This document shows positions 18,369 to 27,610 of a stretch of DNA of 64,000 nt, piece by piece. Where the stretch lies: the NCBI GenBank assembly GCA_021157965.1, contig JAGGVO010000036.1:16556-80555 (forward strand), in the 5' to 3' direction. The stretch's first letter is position 1. The number at the start of each line of letters is the position of its first letter. Origin of the DNA: Candidatus Neomarinimicrobiota bacterium. Its GTDB lineage: Bacteria; Fidelibacterota; Fidelibacteria; Fidelibacterales; Fidelibacteraceae. Position numbers and translations under genes: made by a program. The notes beneath the pieces were generated by a model. The model saw nothing but the letters and a program-made list of their open reading frames with translations. It was not told the origin of the DNA and did no database searches.

Positions 18369-19248
18369 AGATCACCTCATCCGGTGAAAAGCGCATGCTG
18401 TGTTTACGGTCTGCCCAGCACATATAGGCCACCGAGACAAAAAAGGATGCAGGCAGGCGGTGGGCCACACCAATTTTGACTGCCAGGGCGGTGGTTTTAC
18501 CTCCGAATCCCATGGGGCCGATACCCAGTGTATTCAAATCCCGCAAAAGGCGGGATTCCAGTTCTGCCAGTTTCGGATCAGGATGTGAATCATCCAGTTT
18601 CCTGAAAAGCTGTTTTTTTGCCAGCATCATCCCGCTGGACCGGTCTCCCCCCACACCAACGCCAAGAATCCCGGGGGCACAGCCCTGTCCCTGAGCCTTA
18701 ACGACTGCATCGACTACAGCATTATAAACGCCCTCCAAATCCCGGCCTGCTTTTAGTGTTATATCCGGCAAAGTGTACTGTATAGAAACATTTTCACATC
18801 CTCCACCTTTCAGTAGCAGCTTTACATTGATAGCCGGTTCATCCCATTCCTTAAAATAGATATAGGGGGCTAACTCACCTGTATTGTCTCCGGAATTTTT
18901 CCCAGTCACAGGATCAACGGCATTGGGACGCAGATAAACCTTATCCGTAGCTTCACGTGTTGCTTCACGGATCAATTTTTCAATCCTTCGCATAGAAACA
19001 CCCGAAGGCAGGCTTACTTCATAAATGTTGGTCCCTGTATCCTGGCAGATCGGTGTGCTTTTTTCCCGGGCTCTTTCGATATTTCTGAGGATCGCTGACA
19101 GCACTCCACGGGCCGCACTCCCTTCAACTTCGTTTTCTCTGGCAGCCCGAATTGCCCGGACTACATCCGGAGCCAGATCGGTGGATGTACGGCGAATTAG
19201 TTCCAGAACCGCTTTTCGAAACGCATTATCCTGAAATTGAAGTGTCAT
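18361..19248 (-). CDS. Class I fumarate hydratase, alpha subunit
   Basis: 295 residues holding the [4Fe-4S] site of class I fumarase. The three ligand cysteines are in CQDTGTN (about 64), GGCENVS (about 150) and GCAPGILGVGVGGDRS (about 190-205). The oxygen-labile cluster binds the substrate directly, which suits an anaerobe. It follows korB by 12 bases, so korA-korB-fumarase alpha-beta looks like one operon linking 2-oxoglutarate oxidation and C4 metabolism. Confidence 0.93.
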   Translation of the reverse strand: MTLQFQDNAFRKAVLELIRRTSTDLAPDVVRAIRAARENEVEGSAARGVLSAILRNIERAREKSTPICQDTGTNIYEVSLPSGVSMRRIEKLIREATREATDKVYLRPNAVDPVTGKNSGDNTGELAPYIYFKEWDEPAINVKLLLKGGGCENVSIQYTLPDITLKAGRDLEGVYNAVVDAVVKAQGQGCAPGILGVGVGGDRSSGMMLAKKQLFRKLDDSHPDPKLAELESRLLRDLNTLGIGPMGFGGKTTALAVKIGVAHRLPASFFVSVAYMCWADRKHSMRFSPDEVIYD

Positions 19249-19260
19249 GGAGGCTTACAC

Positions 19261-20118
19261 TCATGGTTCAAACTGTTTCAAAAGGTCAAGAATTTCCGGC
19301 TTCCCCATTTTTTCAGAAACCTGCTGCATTTTACGCATAATATCGGTATAGATGGGGCGATCCTGACGATAAATGACTCCCAGGCGAATGAAATCATTAT
19401 CATTGGCAATTTCAAAAGCGCGGACTTCATCCGTGGGTTGATAATCTTCCGGAAGAGGACGGACCTTTTCCCGGATAAGTTTAAACTGTTCCATTCCCCT
19501 GAATGTGGGGCAAGGACTCAGGACCTCTACAAAGGAAAATCCCCGGTGCTGAATAGCCCGAGAAATAACATCAATAGTATTTTTGGGATCACCGGAAAAA
19601 ACTCTCGCAACAAAAGAGGCCTTATAAGCGATCATCATCCGAACAGGGTTGATGGGCTCATCCATGTTTCCATAAAAAGTTGTTTTTGTCTGTTCGCCGA
19701 CAGGTGTGGTTGGTGAAGCCTGACCTTTTGTGAGCCCATAGATATTATTATTCATGACAATATAGGTTATGTCAATATTTTTCCGGGCGGCATGGGGAAT
19801 GTGTCCTGCGCCAATGGAAAATCCGTCTCCATCACCACCTACAGCAATCACTTTAATATCCGGATTGCTAAGTTTGACTCCGGTCGCCAGGGGAATGACC
19901 CTGCCGTGAATTCCGTTAAACCCGTAGGTGTTCACGTATCCGGGCAAACGACTGGAACAACCGATTCCAGAGACAAGTGCCATTTTATGAGGAGGTATTT
20001 GTAGCTTCACAAGTGCCTGCATCAGGGCATTCAGCACACCGTAATCACCGCATCCGGGGCACCAGATTGGTTTCAGGTCACTTTTATAATCTTTCAGAGA
20101 ATATTTAGCTTCATCCAT
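19261..20118 (-). CDS. korB: 2-oxoacid:ferredoxin oxidoreductase beta subunit (KorB)
   Basis: 285 residues. The thiamine diphosphate-binding GDGDGFSIGAGH followed by N-N-IYGLTKGQ (about 95-130) and the N-terminal PIWCPGCGDYG with two cluster cysteines identify the beta subunit of the two-subunit KGOR/PFOR type. It oxidatively decarboxylates a 2-oxoacid to acyl-CoA and reduces ferredoxin. The GKGQASPTTPVG text favours 2-oxoglutarate over pyruvate as substrate, though specificity needs assay. It lies three bases after korA. Confidence 0.92.
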   Translation of the reverse strand: MDEAKYSLKDYKSDLKPIWCPGCGDYGVLNALMQALVKLQIPPHKMALVSGIGCSSRLPGYVNTYGFNGIHGRVIPLATGVKLSNPDIKVIAVGGDGDGFSIGAGHIPHAARKNIDITYIVMNNNIYGLTKGQASPTTPVGEQTKTTFYGNMDEPINPVRMMIAYKASFVARVFSGDPKNTIDVISRAIQHRGFSFVEVLSPCPTFRGMEQFKLIREKVRPLPEDYQPTDEVRAFEIANDNDFIRLGVIYRQDRPIYTDIMRKMQQVSEKMGKPEILDLLKQFEP

Positions 20119-20120
20119 GC

Positions 20121-21911
20121 TCAGGCATCCTTCTTTTCATATTCTTCAACGATTTTATCGTAAATCTGTCCTACAGTAAAGGGAATTCCCCCCGTCTGAC
20201 GGTAAGAAACCGTTTCCACGCCAAAATCACCAAAGCGGACAAATCCTCTCAGATAGCGGCGAAAGGCTCCAGCGTACGCCATCTCCACAAAAATAACACG
20301 TTTTTTATTGACCAGAAAATCATGAAAAGGTTGAATAAGAAAAGGATACAGAATTTGCGGGATGATGGCCTGTACTTTGATTCCATTCGCGTTTGCCCTG
20401 GCTACAGCTTCTTTTACAGCGCCCTTTGTGGATCCCCAGGCAATAATACCCAGCTCGGCATCATCCGGACCGTAAAAGCGTTCAAAGGAGAATTCCCGTT
20501 TGATTTCCCTGAATTTTTCCCAGCGTTTTTTCGTCATTCCGGCGTGGACAGAAACATCGGATGAGGGAAACCCTTTTTCATCATGTTCAATACCAGCCGC
20601 CTGGTACATGCCATTTTCCATGCCGGGCCAGGTAACGGGAGAAATCCCGTTTTTCGTAACTTTAAACCGATGATAATCTTCCAATTCTTTTTCTGTAGGA
20701 GTTATCCTGCGGTTGATTTTTTTAAAACCATATTTCAAGTCCCTGATCCGATTGGGATTGATGGATTCCTTCCTGTGACCAATAAAAGCATCGGAAAGAA
20801 CGATAACGGGAAGCTGATACTTTTCAGCGATGTAAAAAGCCAAAACAGTACAGTCAAAACAGTCCTCAACATCTGAAGGAGCAATAACCACCCGGGGGGC
20901 ATCACCATGGCTTCCCCAGATAGCCTGCATGAGATCTGCCTGTTCGGTTTTCGTTGGTAGTCCCGTAGAAGGACCGCCTCTTTGGACATTAATCACCACA
21001 ATGGGGAGTTCGGCCATTCCCGCCAGTCCGATTCCTTCTGACATAAGGGAGATTCCGGGGCCTGATGTTGCGGTCATCGCCTTGCGTCCGGCAAAACTGG
21101 CACCCACCACGGCATTGATAGACGCCAGTTCATCTTCCATCTGAATTACCACTCCATTGTACCGGGGAAGATAAACAGATAGCCAGTGCATGATTTCCGT
21201 CGAGGGAGTAATGGGATAACCGGCATAGAATTCAACACCGGCATAGAGGGCTCCAAAGGCTGTAGCTTCGTTTCCTTCCATGACAATGCGGGGTTCACCC
21301 GGTGTGTATTCAAAAAGGACGGAATCTTTTTTTTCAATGTCTTTTTTTACGTAATCCCGGCCTGCTTTCAGGGCATTGAGATTCATTTCAACAATATCTT
21401 TCCTTTTCCCACCGAATTTTTTCTTTATTGATTTTTCCAGAGCGGTTTTCGGCAGGTTGAAAAGTTCTGAGATAACTCCAAGCATGGCAATATTTTTCGC
21501 CAGGGATGTCCCTGCGGCATCTGTTGCCAGTTGATTAAAGGGAACTTTATACCAATTCTTTAATTTATCAGCAGGTATCGGAATATTCTCTTCAGGAAAA
21601 GAATCTTCCAAATCGCTGAGAATCACCACATGATCTTCCAGCAATATTTCGGACTGAAATTTCAGAAAATCCTTCCAACTGAACACAACCAGAATATCCA
21701 GTTTATCTCCCTGGGTTGCTACCGGTTCGCTACTCATCCGGACCCGGACCGAGCTTTCACCTCCCCGGATTTGTGCTCCATAGCTCTTAAGCATAAAGAC
21801 AAACAACCCATCGCTGGATGCTGCGTTGACCAGGATTTCTCCGGCACTGATCACACCATCCCCTCCTGAGCCCGCAATGCCGATTACTATATTATTATTA
21901 TTACGTGCCAT
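20121..21911 (-). CDS. korA: 2-oxoacid:ferredoxin oxidoreductase, fused gamma-alpha subunit (KorA)
   Basis: 596 residues. The first about 190 form the gamma domain (GIAGSGGDGVISAGEIL), and the rest is the pyrimidine-binding alpha domain (GNEATAFGALYAGVEFYAGYPITPSTEIM at about 214-242, TSGPGISLMSEGIG). The gamma-alpha fusion is typical of archaeal and FCB-type KORs. It pairs with KorB. A run of AAT codons encodes Asn4-Asn7. A perfect palindrome covers the presumed transcription start (see separate entry), so the korAB-fumarase operon is probably repressor-controlled. Confidence 0.93.
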   Translation of the reverse strand: MARNNNNIVIGIAGSGGDGVISAGEILVNAASSDGLFVFMLKSYGAQIRGGESSVRVRMSSEPVATQGDKLDILVVFSWKDFLKFQSEILLEDHVVILSDLEDSFPEENIPIPADKLKNWYKVPFNQLATDAAGTSLAKNIAMLGVISELFNLPKTALEKSIKKKFGGKRKDIVEMNLNALKAGRDYVKKDIEKKDSVLFEYTPGEPRIVMEGNEATAFGALYAGVEFYAGYPITPSTEIMHWLSVYLPRYNGVVIQMEDELASINAVVGASFAGRKAMTATSGPGISLMSEGIGLAGMAELPIVVINVQRGGPSTGLPTKTEQADLMQAIWGSHGDAPRVVIAPSDVEDCFDCTVLAFYIAEKYQLPVIVLSDAFIGHRKESINPNRIRDLKYGFKKINRRITPTEKELEDYHRFKVTKNGISPVTWPGMENGMYQAAGIEHDEKGFPSSDVSVHAGMTKKRWEKFREIKREFSFERFYGPDDAELGIIAWGSTKGAVKEAVARANANGIKVQAIIPQILYPFLIQPFHDFLVNKKRVIFVEMAYAGAFRRYLRGFVRFGDFGVETVSYRQTGGIPFTVGQIYDKIVEEYEKKDA

Positions 21912-21955
21912 GCCTGCGATACTTCCTCCCTCATCTTTTTGGTGATATCAGCCAC

Positions 21956-21976
21956 ATTACGGACACTGTCCGTAAT
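21956..21976. promoter_or_regulatory. Perfect 10-1-10 palindromic operator candidate upstream of korA
   Basis: The ten-base arm ATTACGGACA is followed by one base and its exact reverse complement. On the minus strand it lies about 8 bases downstream of TATATT (a -10 candidate) and 45 bases before the korA ATG, the place expected for a repressor. I do not recognise the regulator; TetR- or Rrf2-type dimers bind sites of this size. Confidence 0.6.
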
Positions 21977-22138
21977 ACGGCAATATACCCTCATTTGCTA
22001 TTTGATTGACAGCTGCTTTCAAACGGAACCCTGCCCATTTTTCAAAGCTTTTGAAGTTACCAAAGAGCATGGAATGAAACAAGGAAGAGTTCAGCTTCGC
22101 ATGCAATACCGGACAGGGTTGTTGATTTATCGTCAGAT

Positions 22139-23656
22139 CTAAGACAAATTATAGATCACTTTATATTTTTCATTAAGATATTTCAGGAAGGGCTTTGGTG
22201 ATAATTTACCGCCTGTCACCGATTTTACCAGATCCAGTGGATCCAGGCGGCGCCCCCGGCTATGTATATTGTCTCTCAGCCAGTTCAGAAGAATTGAAAA
22301 CTCCCCGCCCCGGATAATATTCCAAAAACCGGGATGTTCCTTGATTGCCTGATTAAGGAATTGAGCGGCATAAAGATTTCCCAGGGCATAAGATGGGAAA
22401 TAACCCACAGCTCCCATAGACCAGTGGACATCCTGCATGACGCCCATTTTGTCATCCGGCGGGATAACCCCAAGGTATTCTTTCATTTTGGTATTCCAGA
22501 TTTCCGGTAAATCGGTCACCTTGAGTCCCTCATTGATGAGCATCTTTTCTATTTCAAACCGAAGCATAATATGCAGGGAATATGTCACTTCATCGGCTTC
22601 CACCCGGATCAGGGAAGGTTCCACCGTATTTATCATGCGGTAAAAATCATCGACAGATGTTTTTTTGAGTACGGGAAAGAGCTCTTTCAGTCGGGGATAG
22701 AAATGGTTCCAGAAAGAGAGGCTTTTGCCAATCATATTTTCCCACAGGCGGGACTGGCTTTCATGGATGCCGTAACTGGCGGCCTGTCCAAACGGTGTGC
22801 CAAAGTGTTCAACAGGAAGTCCTTGTTCATACATGGCATGACCGGCTTCATGGACCGTTGAGAAAAAGGCTGATTTCATGTCATTTTCAAAGACCCGGGT
22901 TGTAATCCGTACATCCGTCGGATGAAAACCTGTTGTAAAAGGGTGAGCAGATCGGTCTTGGCGTCCCCGTGACATATCATACCCCAGTTTCTGAACCACC
23001 TCGAGCCCGAAAGCCCACTGATGGGTCGTATCAAATGACTCTCTCAGAATATGGTCATCCGGTTTATCCCCCGAATTTTTAATTTTGTCCAGAAGAACAA
23101 TTAAACCGTCTTTCAATTCTGAAAAAAGAGCTGTTACCGTTTCTGTTGTCATCCCCGGTTCATATTGTTCCATCAGGGCATCATACGGTGTTGTGGTATA
23201 TCCATAATAATCAGCCTGTTTACGGCACATATCCACTATTTTTTCAAGATAGGGCTGAAAGGATTTAAAATCATTATTCACCCGAGCTTTTGCCCAAACC
23301 TGCTGGGATTGGGATGTCAGTCTGGAAAACTCCTCAACGAATAAGGCCGGCAGAACCGATGCATAGTGATAATCTTTCCAAATCAGATAAAGCAACCTCG
23401 ATGTTTCTTTGTCACTTTCATCATTCAGAATATTACCCGTATTCAGATCCACCAATTTTCCCAAAGCTTTTTTAAACCTTTCACCGGTATGGATTTCATG
23501 AGCCAGTGCACTGAGCCATGCCAATTGTTCGCTTCGAAATTCGCCTGCACCTTCCGGCATATAAGTTTCCTGATCCCACTGAACCAGTGCCTGAACCGAT
23601 TCGGCTTTAGCATACTCTTTAAGCAGGTCTTTAAGTACTTTCAGGTTTTCTTTCAT
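22139..23656 (-). CDS. M32 family metallocarboxypeptidase (Taq type)
   Basis: 505 residues. HEAGH (about 268-272) provides the zinc ligands and catalytic Glu, and HESQSRLWEN (about 298-307) is the second M32 motif. This is the normal family length, with no signal peptide, so it is cytoplasmic. It removes C-terminal amino acids from peptides. AAGGAG precedes the ATG. It lies between the korA region and the tonB operon, with a terminator separating it from tonB. Confidence 0.95.
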   Translation of the reverse strand: MKENLKVLKDLLKEYAKAESVQALVQWDQETYMPEGAGEFRSEQLAWLSALAHEIHTGERFKKALGKLVDLNTGNILNDESDKETSRLLYLIWKDYHYASVLPALFVEEFSRLTSQSQQVWAKARVNNDFKSFQPYLEKIVDMCRKQADYYGYTTTPYDALMEQYEPGMTTETVTALFSELKDGLIVLLDKIKNSGDKPDDHILRESFDTTHQWAFGLEVVQKLGYDMSRGRQDRSAHPFTTGFHPTDVRITTRVFENDMKSAFFSTVHEAGHAMYEQGLPVEHFGTPFGQAASYGIHESQSRLWENMIGKSLSFWNHFYPRLKELFPVLKKTSVDDFYRMINTVEPSLIRVEADEVTYSLHIMLRFEIEKMLINEGLKVTDLPEIWNTKMKEYLGVIPPDDKMGVMQDVHWSMGAVGYFPSYALGNLYAAQFLNQAIKEHPGFWNIIRGGEFSILLNWLRDNIHSRGRRLDPLDLVKSVTGGKLSPKPFLKYLNEKYKVIYNLS

Positions 23657-23679
23657 TTTTCTCTCTCCTTAAAATGTAA

Positions 23680-23709
23680 AAAGCACACTCAGGAAACCAA
23701 GTGTGCTTT
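23680..23709 (-). terminator. Terminator after tonB
   Basis: Perfect arms AAAGCACACT and AGTGTGCTTT with a 10-base loop. On the minus strand TTTTTACATTTT follows. It ends the exbB-exbD-exbD-tonB operon just before the carboxypeptidase gene. Confidence 0.82.
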
Positions 23710-23743
23710 ATGTAAACAGATACTCCGCCATAAAGGGGACGGA

Positions 23744-24400
23744 TTATTTCAGTTTAAAGACAACAGGAATTGCAATCCAGACGCCCACATTACGATCCCG
23801 CTGTTTAGCCGGTTTAAACCGTGTTTTTTTAATGGCTTTAATCGCGGCTTCATCAAGACCTGTATTGGGAATACCCTTCATAATCACACAATCGGTCACT
23901 ATGCCTTTTTCATTCACAAAAGCCTGGACAATGACCGTCCCTTCGATCTGGGCTTCCCGGGCAATTTCCGGGTACACAATATTACGAAGGATGGCGTTGG
24001 CGCCGCCAATAGGTTCGGGAGGTTCATCATAAGGAATGAACCGGACTCTGGGGCCTGTTTCATCTTCTGTGTCCTCCGGTGGTGGTGGAGGCGCATCCAT
24101 TAGTTCAAAATCCTCAAAATCCAGTTCCTCCATAGTAATATCTTCCGCAATCTCTTCATCTTCACTCATTACGGGAACTGTGGGGCGTTGAGGAGGCGCG
24201 GATTTTTGAACCTGCTGTGTCTGCGGGATATCCATCACTTCAATCTGAATCTGGGGCCCTGTTGTTTCGATTGTAGAATCTGATTCAAATTTCGGTACAA
24301 AGTAAAAAATCAGGATAAGGAGGAAAACCACCAGAATACTGGATACTTCCGCCACAAACACGGACCGTTCTTTGAATCTTTCGAATTGTTTTACAGACAT
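23744..24400 (-). CDS. tonB: TonB family energy transducer
   Basis: 218 residues: one N-terminal transmembrane helix (about 18-36), a Pro/Glu-rich periplasmic linker (about 50-130, including a run of five prolines), and a C-terminal TonB domain with YPEIAREAQIEGTVIVQAFVNE and the terminal TRFKPAKQRD strand. It transmits proton-motive energy to outer-membrane receptors, of which three are encoded in this window. GGAG precedes the start. Confidence 0.93.
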   Translation of the reverse strand: MSVKQFERFKERSVFVAEVSSILVVFLLILIFYFVPKFESDSTIETTGPQIQIEVMDIPQTQQVQKSAPPQRPTVPVMSEDEEIAEDITMEELDFEDFELMDAPPPPPEDTEDETGPRVRFIPYDEPPEPIGGANAILRNIVYPEIAREAQIEGTVIVQAFVNEKGIVTDCVIMKGIPNTGLDEAAIKAIKKTRFKPAKQRDRNVGVWIAIPVVFKLK

Positions 24401-24413
24401 TGACTGTACTCCA

Positions 24414-24824
24414 TTAGTAATTAGCTGTGGTGGCTGAATAATTCACCCGGAGCGCATCGGCTTCACGGAGTTCATTGTGAATCTGAGAGATAACCCCCAT
24501 CTGCACATTCCGGTCCGCTCTGATAGATACGATCAGCTGGGGATCGGCCACACGTTTGGAATACATAACCTTTCTCACGTCATTCACCTGGATCAGTTTA
24601 TCATCCACAGATATCACACCGTCTCGTCCCACAAAAATATAGGATACATGCCGTTTGGTTTCTACTTTTTCAATCTTACGGGCCTGTGGAAGAATCACCT
24701 TCAATCCTTCAAACTGGCGCATGGTTGTCGTCATCATGAAAAAGATCAACAACATGAAAATAATATCAGGCATAGATGACGTGGGGATTTCAGCTTTCAG
24801 CTTTGTTTTTTTCTTTATCGCCAT
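24414..24824 (-). CDS. exbD: ExbD/TolR-type biopolymer transporter
   Basis: 136 residues with a single N-terminal helix, SSMPDIIFMLLIFFM (about 16-31), carrying the conserved Asp of the proton pathway, then a periplasmic domain. It is the second of two tandem exbD genes. It works with ExbB as the motor for TonB. Confidence 0.92.
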   Translation of the reverse strand: MAIKKKTKLKAEIPTSSMPDIIFMLLIFFMMTTTMRQFEGLKVILPQARKIEKVETKRHVSYIFVGRDGVISVDDKLIQVNDVRKVMYSKRVADPQLIVSIRADRNVQMGVISQIHNELREADALRVNYSATTANY

Positions 24825-24837
24825 AGTATTGCCTTAT

Positions 24838-25236
24838 TTATTCCGAATCGGCGATGGAAATACGGGTTGCATTCGCCAATTTCAACTGATCTATCACTTT
24901 AATATAATCCTGGTATTTTGTATTTTCCGCTGTTTGTACAGAGAAAATCATCAGGGAATTTTGTGAAAGGAGCCGTTGAGCTTCACGGCTGATTTCCCGG
25001 GGCTGTACTTCCTTATCGTTCATAAGGACTTGTCCCGAAGCATTCACCAGGACATTCGTGATATTTTTAGGATTCACCTTAAATTCCCCGCCTTTCCCCG
25101 GCAAGACGAATCCAATCCCCTTATCCGGATCGATGGTAGAGACCAGAAGAAAAAAGACCAGGAGCAAAAAAGCAATGTCGGACATAGATGACGAGGGGAT
25201 TTCAGCTTTTTTACGTTTTCTATTTTTTACAAGCAT
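24838..25236 (-). CDS. exbD: ExbD/TolR-type biopolymer transporter (first copy)
   Basis: 132 residues, same topology as its neighbour: SSMSDIAFLLLVFFL (about 16-30) with the conserved Asp. The two copies share the helix but differ in the periplasmic domain, so they are old paralogues and not a recent duplication. Tandem exbD genes are frequent in FCB-group TonB operons. Confidence 0.92.
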   Translation of the reverse strand: MLVKNRKRKKAEIPSSSMSDIAFLLLVFFLLVSTIDPDKGIGFVLPGKGGEFKVNPKNITNVLVNASGQVLMNDKEVQPREISREAQRLLSQNSLMIFSVQTAENTKYQDYIKVIDQLKLANATRISIADSE

Positions 25237-25251
25237 AGATTTAATCCGGCC

Positions 25252-25863
25252 TTATTTTTTCATTTTTAAGGATAATACATCCACCAGGGTTACGGCACTT
25301 TTTTCCAGGTCGATAACCATTTTATCAATACGGCTCATGAACCAGTTCTGGAAAATGGAGATAATCACAGCCACAATCAAGCCAAACAATGTCGTCAGCA
25401 AGGCTTCAGAAATACCGCTGGCCACAATAGCGGGTGAAATATCATTGGCAGCAGCCACATCGTTAAAAGCACTTACCATACCCGAAACCGTACCAATAAA
25501 TCCAAGCATAGGTGCAATTGTGATAGCTGTCGAAAGCCAGATCTGGTTCTTTTCAAGAAATGCCATTTCCAGAGAACCGGCAGATTCAATCACTTTTTCC
25601 ACCCGTTCCAGCCCCTGATCCATACGGCTGAGGGCTTCATGATAAATCGCTGCAACAGGGCTGCTGGATTTTTCACATTCTTCCTTAGCAGCTTCCGGTC
25701 CTTCTTCCCTGAGAATCGTTTCAATTTTCTTCAGGAATGAGCGGGTTCTGAGTTCAGCAGCTGTGAGTGAATAAAACCGTTCAAATACAATGATGAGTCC
25801 AAAAATGAACACACCAAGGATCCAGGGCATAAACGGACCGCCCTTTACAAATAATTCAACCAT
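25252..25863 (-). CDS. exbB: MotA/TolQ/ExbB proton channel
   Basis: 203 residues, three transmembrane helices (about 13-31, 112-135, 150-172) and the family motif APMLGFIGTVSGM (about 116-128). It forms the proton channel pentamer energising TonB with ExbD. It is first in its operon, with GGAGGT upstream of the ATG. Confidence 0.94.
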   Translation of the reverse strand: MVELFVKGGPFMPWILGVFIFGLIIVFERFYSLTAAELRTRSFLKKIETILREEGPEAAKEECEKSSSPVAAIYHEALSRMDQGLERVEKVIESAGSLEMAFLEKNQIWLSTAITIAPMLGFIGTVSGMVSAFNDVAAANDISPAIVASGISEALLTTLFGLIVAVIISIFQNWFMSRIDKMVIDLEKSAVTLVDVLSLKMKK

Positions 25864-25962
25864 GGATATGAACCTCCGATCTTAATTGAAAAGTTGTTTC
25901 AAACATCATTGCCAGCCATTTTACTCAAAGCAATGTTTAATGTCAATTCTTTTTAGCACGGT

Positions 25963-27561
25963 TCAAGGCTTTAATCCCGGCAGTTTTTTAGCATCGGAAA
26001 TGTGTTCCAGAGCAGCTTTAAACTGATTATCAGTAAGAAGACGCGCTTTGTAAAATGCGTTATTACCCCACCACATTTTAGCCATTTCCGATTTCAGTTG
26101 CATCTCAATGTAATCTTTGTCTTTTTGCAGGTCTTCAAGCGTTAAGGATTCAACCTTATCCCCAACAAAGGTCAGAAAATCCTCAAGATATCCTTCGGGA
26201 AGATCTGCGTTGAAGATAAATGTTTCGGCATTTGCAGGAGGATCAGGATACTTTTTACTCAATTCCTGAGCAAATTTGAAAAAGAGCCGGTCGCTGTGCT
26301 GAAAGACCTTCACTGTTGACTTAGACAGGTTCAATTGTCTTTTAACCAGCACATCAGGCGTAATGCCTCCACCTCCGTAAACAATCCTTCCGGATCTGGT
26401 CTTAAAAACCGGTTTATCTGTTGTATCATGAGCTGTTGAATCAGCCTCATCCGCTAAAATAATGGACTCATAGTAATCCTGCAGACCATTATTGTAGGGA
26501 CGTTGAATCAGTCTGCCGGAAGGAGTGTAATACCGCGCAACGGTTACCCGGACAGCCGAACCATCTTTCAGAGGCCACTGCCGCTGAACAAGTCCTTTAC
26601 CAAAGCTGGTCTCCCCCACAATCATTCCCCGGTCCAGATCCTGAAGAGCTCCGCTGACAATTTCCGAAGCACTGGCTGAGCCCCGATTAATCATGACCAC
26701 AACGGGCAAATCTTTAAATTCGCCTTTCCCTGTAGCATAAAATTCTTCGTTGGCATTGGGTAAACGGCCTTTGGTATAGACAATCATGTCACCGGCATTC
26801 AGAAAATGATCCAGCATTTCCACTGCCTCATTCATATAGCCTCCGCCGTTATAGCGCAAATCAATGATGAGAGCTGTCATGCCTTGTGCTTCCAAATCAT
26901 GAAGGGCAGCAGAAAATTCCTCGGCTGTTTTTTGAGAAAACCGGTTCACAAGGACATATCCTATATTTTCATCGACGAGGAAATGGGCGAGGACAGAGTA
27001 AATGGGAATATCATCCCGGATAATTTCCACTTCAAAAGGTTCTTCTTCCCCTACCCGTTTTACCGTGAGGGTAACGGATGTCCCTTTGGGTCCACGGAGT
27101 TTTTTAAACGTTTCTTCCTGTGTGATTTTATAAGCAGATTCACCATTAATTTTGAGGAACTTATCCCCGGATTGCAAGCCTACCCGTTCGGATGGGGTGC
27201 CCACAATAGGTGAAATAACCGTGATGTATCCATCAATAATATCAAATTCGATTCCAATTCCCTGAAAGTTCCCCTGGAATTCTTCCTTAACGGTTTTCAG
27301 CTTTTCCTTGTTGATATAGACAGAGTGGGGATCCAATTCTTCCAGCATCCCCCGGTATGCCCCCTCCATTGTTTTGGCCCAGTCTACCTCGTCTACATAA
27401 CTCTCATTAATAATGGAGATGATGTCATTCATCACCGCAATTTTCAAATATAAATCATCAACTGAAGCGGAGATTTTGGGGTAAAATATAGCTGTTGCCA
27501 ATAACAGAATGGTCAGTGTGGAGAGAAATATTTTCTTTTTCATTGTTTTCATCATTTTCAC
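25963..27561 (-). CDS. S41 family carboxy-terminal processing protease
   Basis: Up to 532 residues, with a signal anchor (about 8-28), a PDZ domain (about 90-170, GIGIEFDIIDGYITV) and the S41 catalytic core. The serine lies in GSASASEIVSGAL and the lysine in GETSFGKGLVQ, the Ser-Lys dyad of C-terminal processing peptidases. It acts in the periplasm on the C-termini of exported proteins. The frame opens with GTG, and ATGs at 27555, 27552 and 27543 are alternatives; no ribosome site decides between them. The tail of about 150 residues after the catalytic domain is longer than in minimal Ctp proteins. Confidence 0.92.
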   Translation of the reverse strand: MKMMKTMKKKIFLSTLTILLLATAIFYPKISASVDDLYLKIAVMNDIISIINESYVDEVDWAKTMEGAYRGMLEELDPHSVYINKEKLKTVKEEFQGNFQGIGIEFDIIDGYITVISPIVGTPSERVGLQSGDKFLKINGESAYKITQEETFKKLRGPKGTSVTLTVKRVGEEEPFEVEIIRDDIPIYSVLAHFLVDENIGYVLVNRFSQKTAEEFSAALHDLEAQGMTALIIDLRYNGGGYMNEAVEMLDHFLNAGDMIVYTKGRLPNANEEFYATGKGEFKDLPVVVMINRGSASASEIVSGALQDLDRGMIVGETSFGKGLVQRQWPLKDGSAVRVTVARYYTPSGRLIQRPYNNGLQDYYESIILADEADSTAHDTTDKPVFKTRSGRIVYGGGGITPDVLVKRQLNLSKSTVKVFQHSDRLFFKFAQELSKKYPDPPANAETFIFNADLPEGYLEDFLTFVGDKVESLTLEDLQKDKDYIEMQLKSEMAKMWWGNNAFYKARLLTDNQFKAALEHISDAKKLPGLKP

Positions 27562-27610
27562 ATGTTAACCAGATTGTTAATATACGTTTTTACCGTGTAA
27601 GTCAAAAGCC

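Noticed and set aside
21939..22142. A 67-codon plus-strand frame between korA and the carboxypeptidase gene
   Set aside because: It starts inside the operator region, has no ribosome site and resembles nothing; it overlaps the presumed korA promoter.
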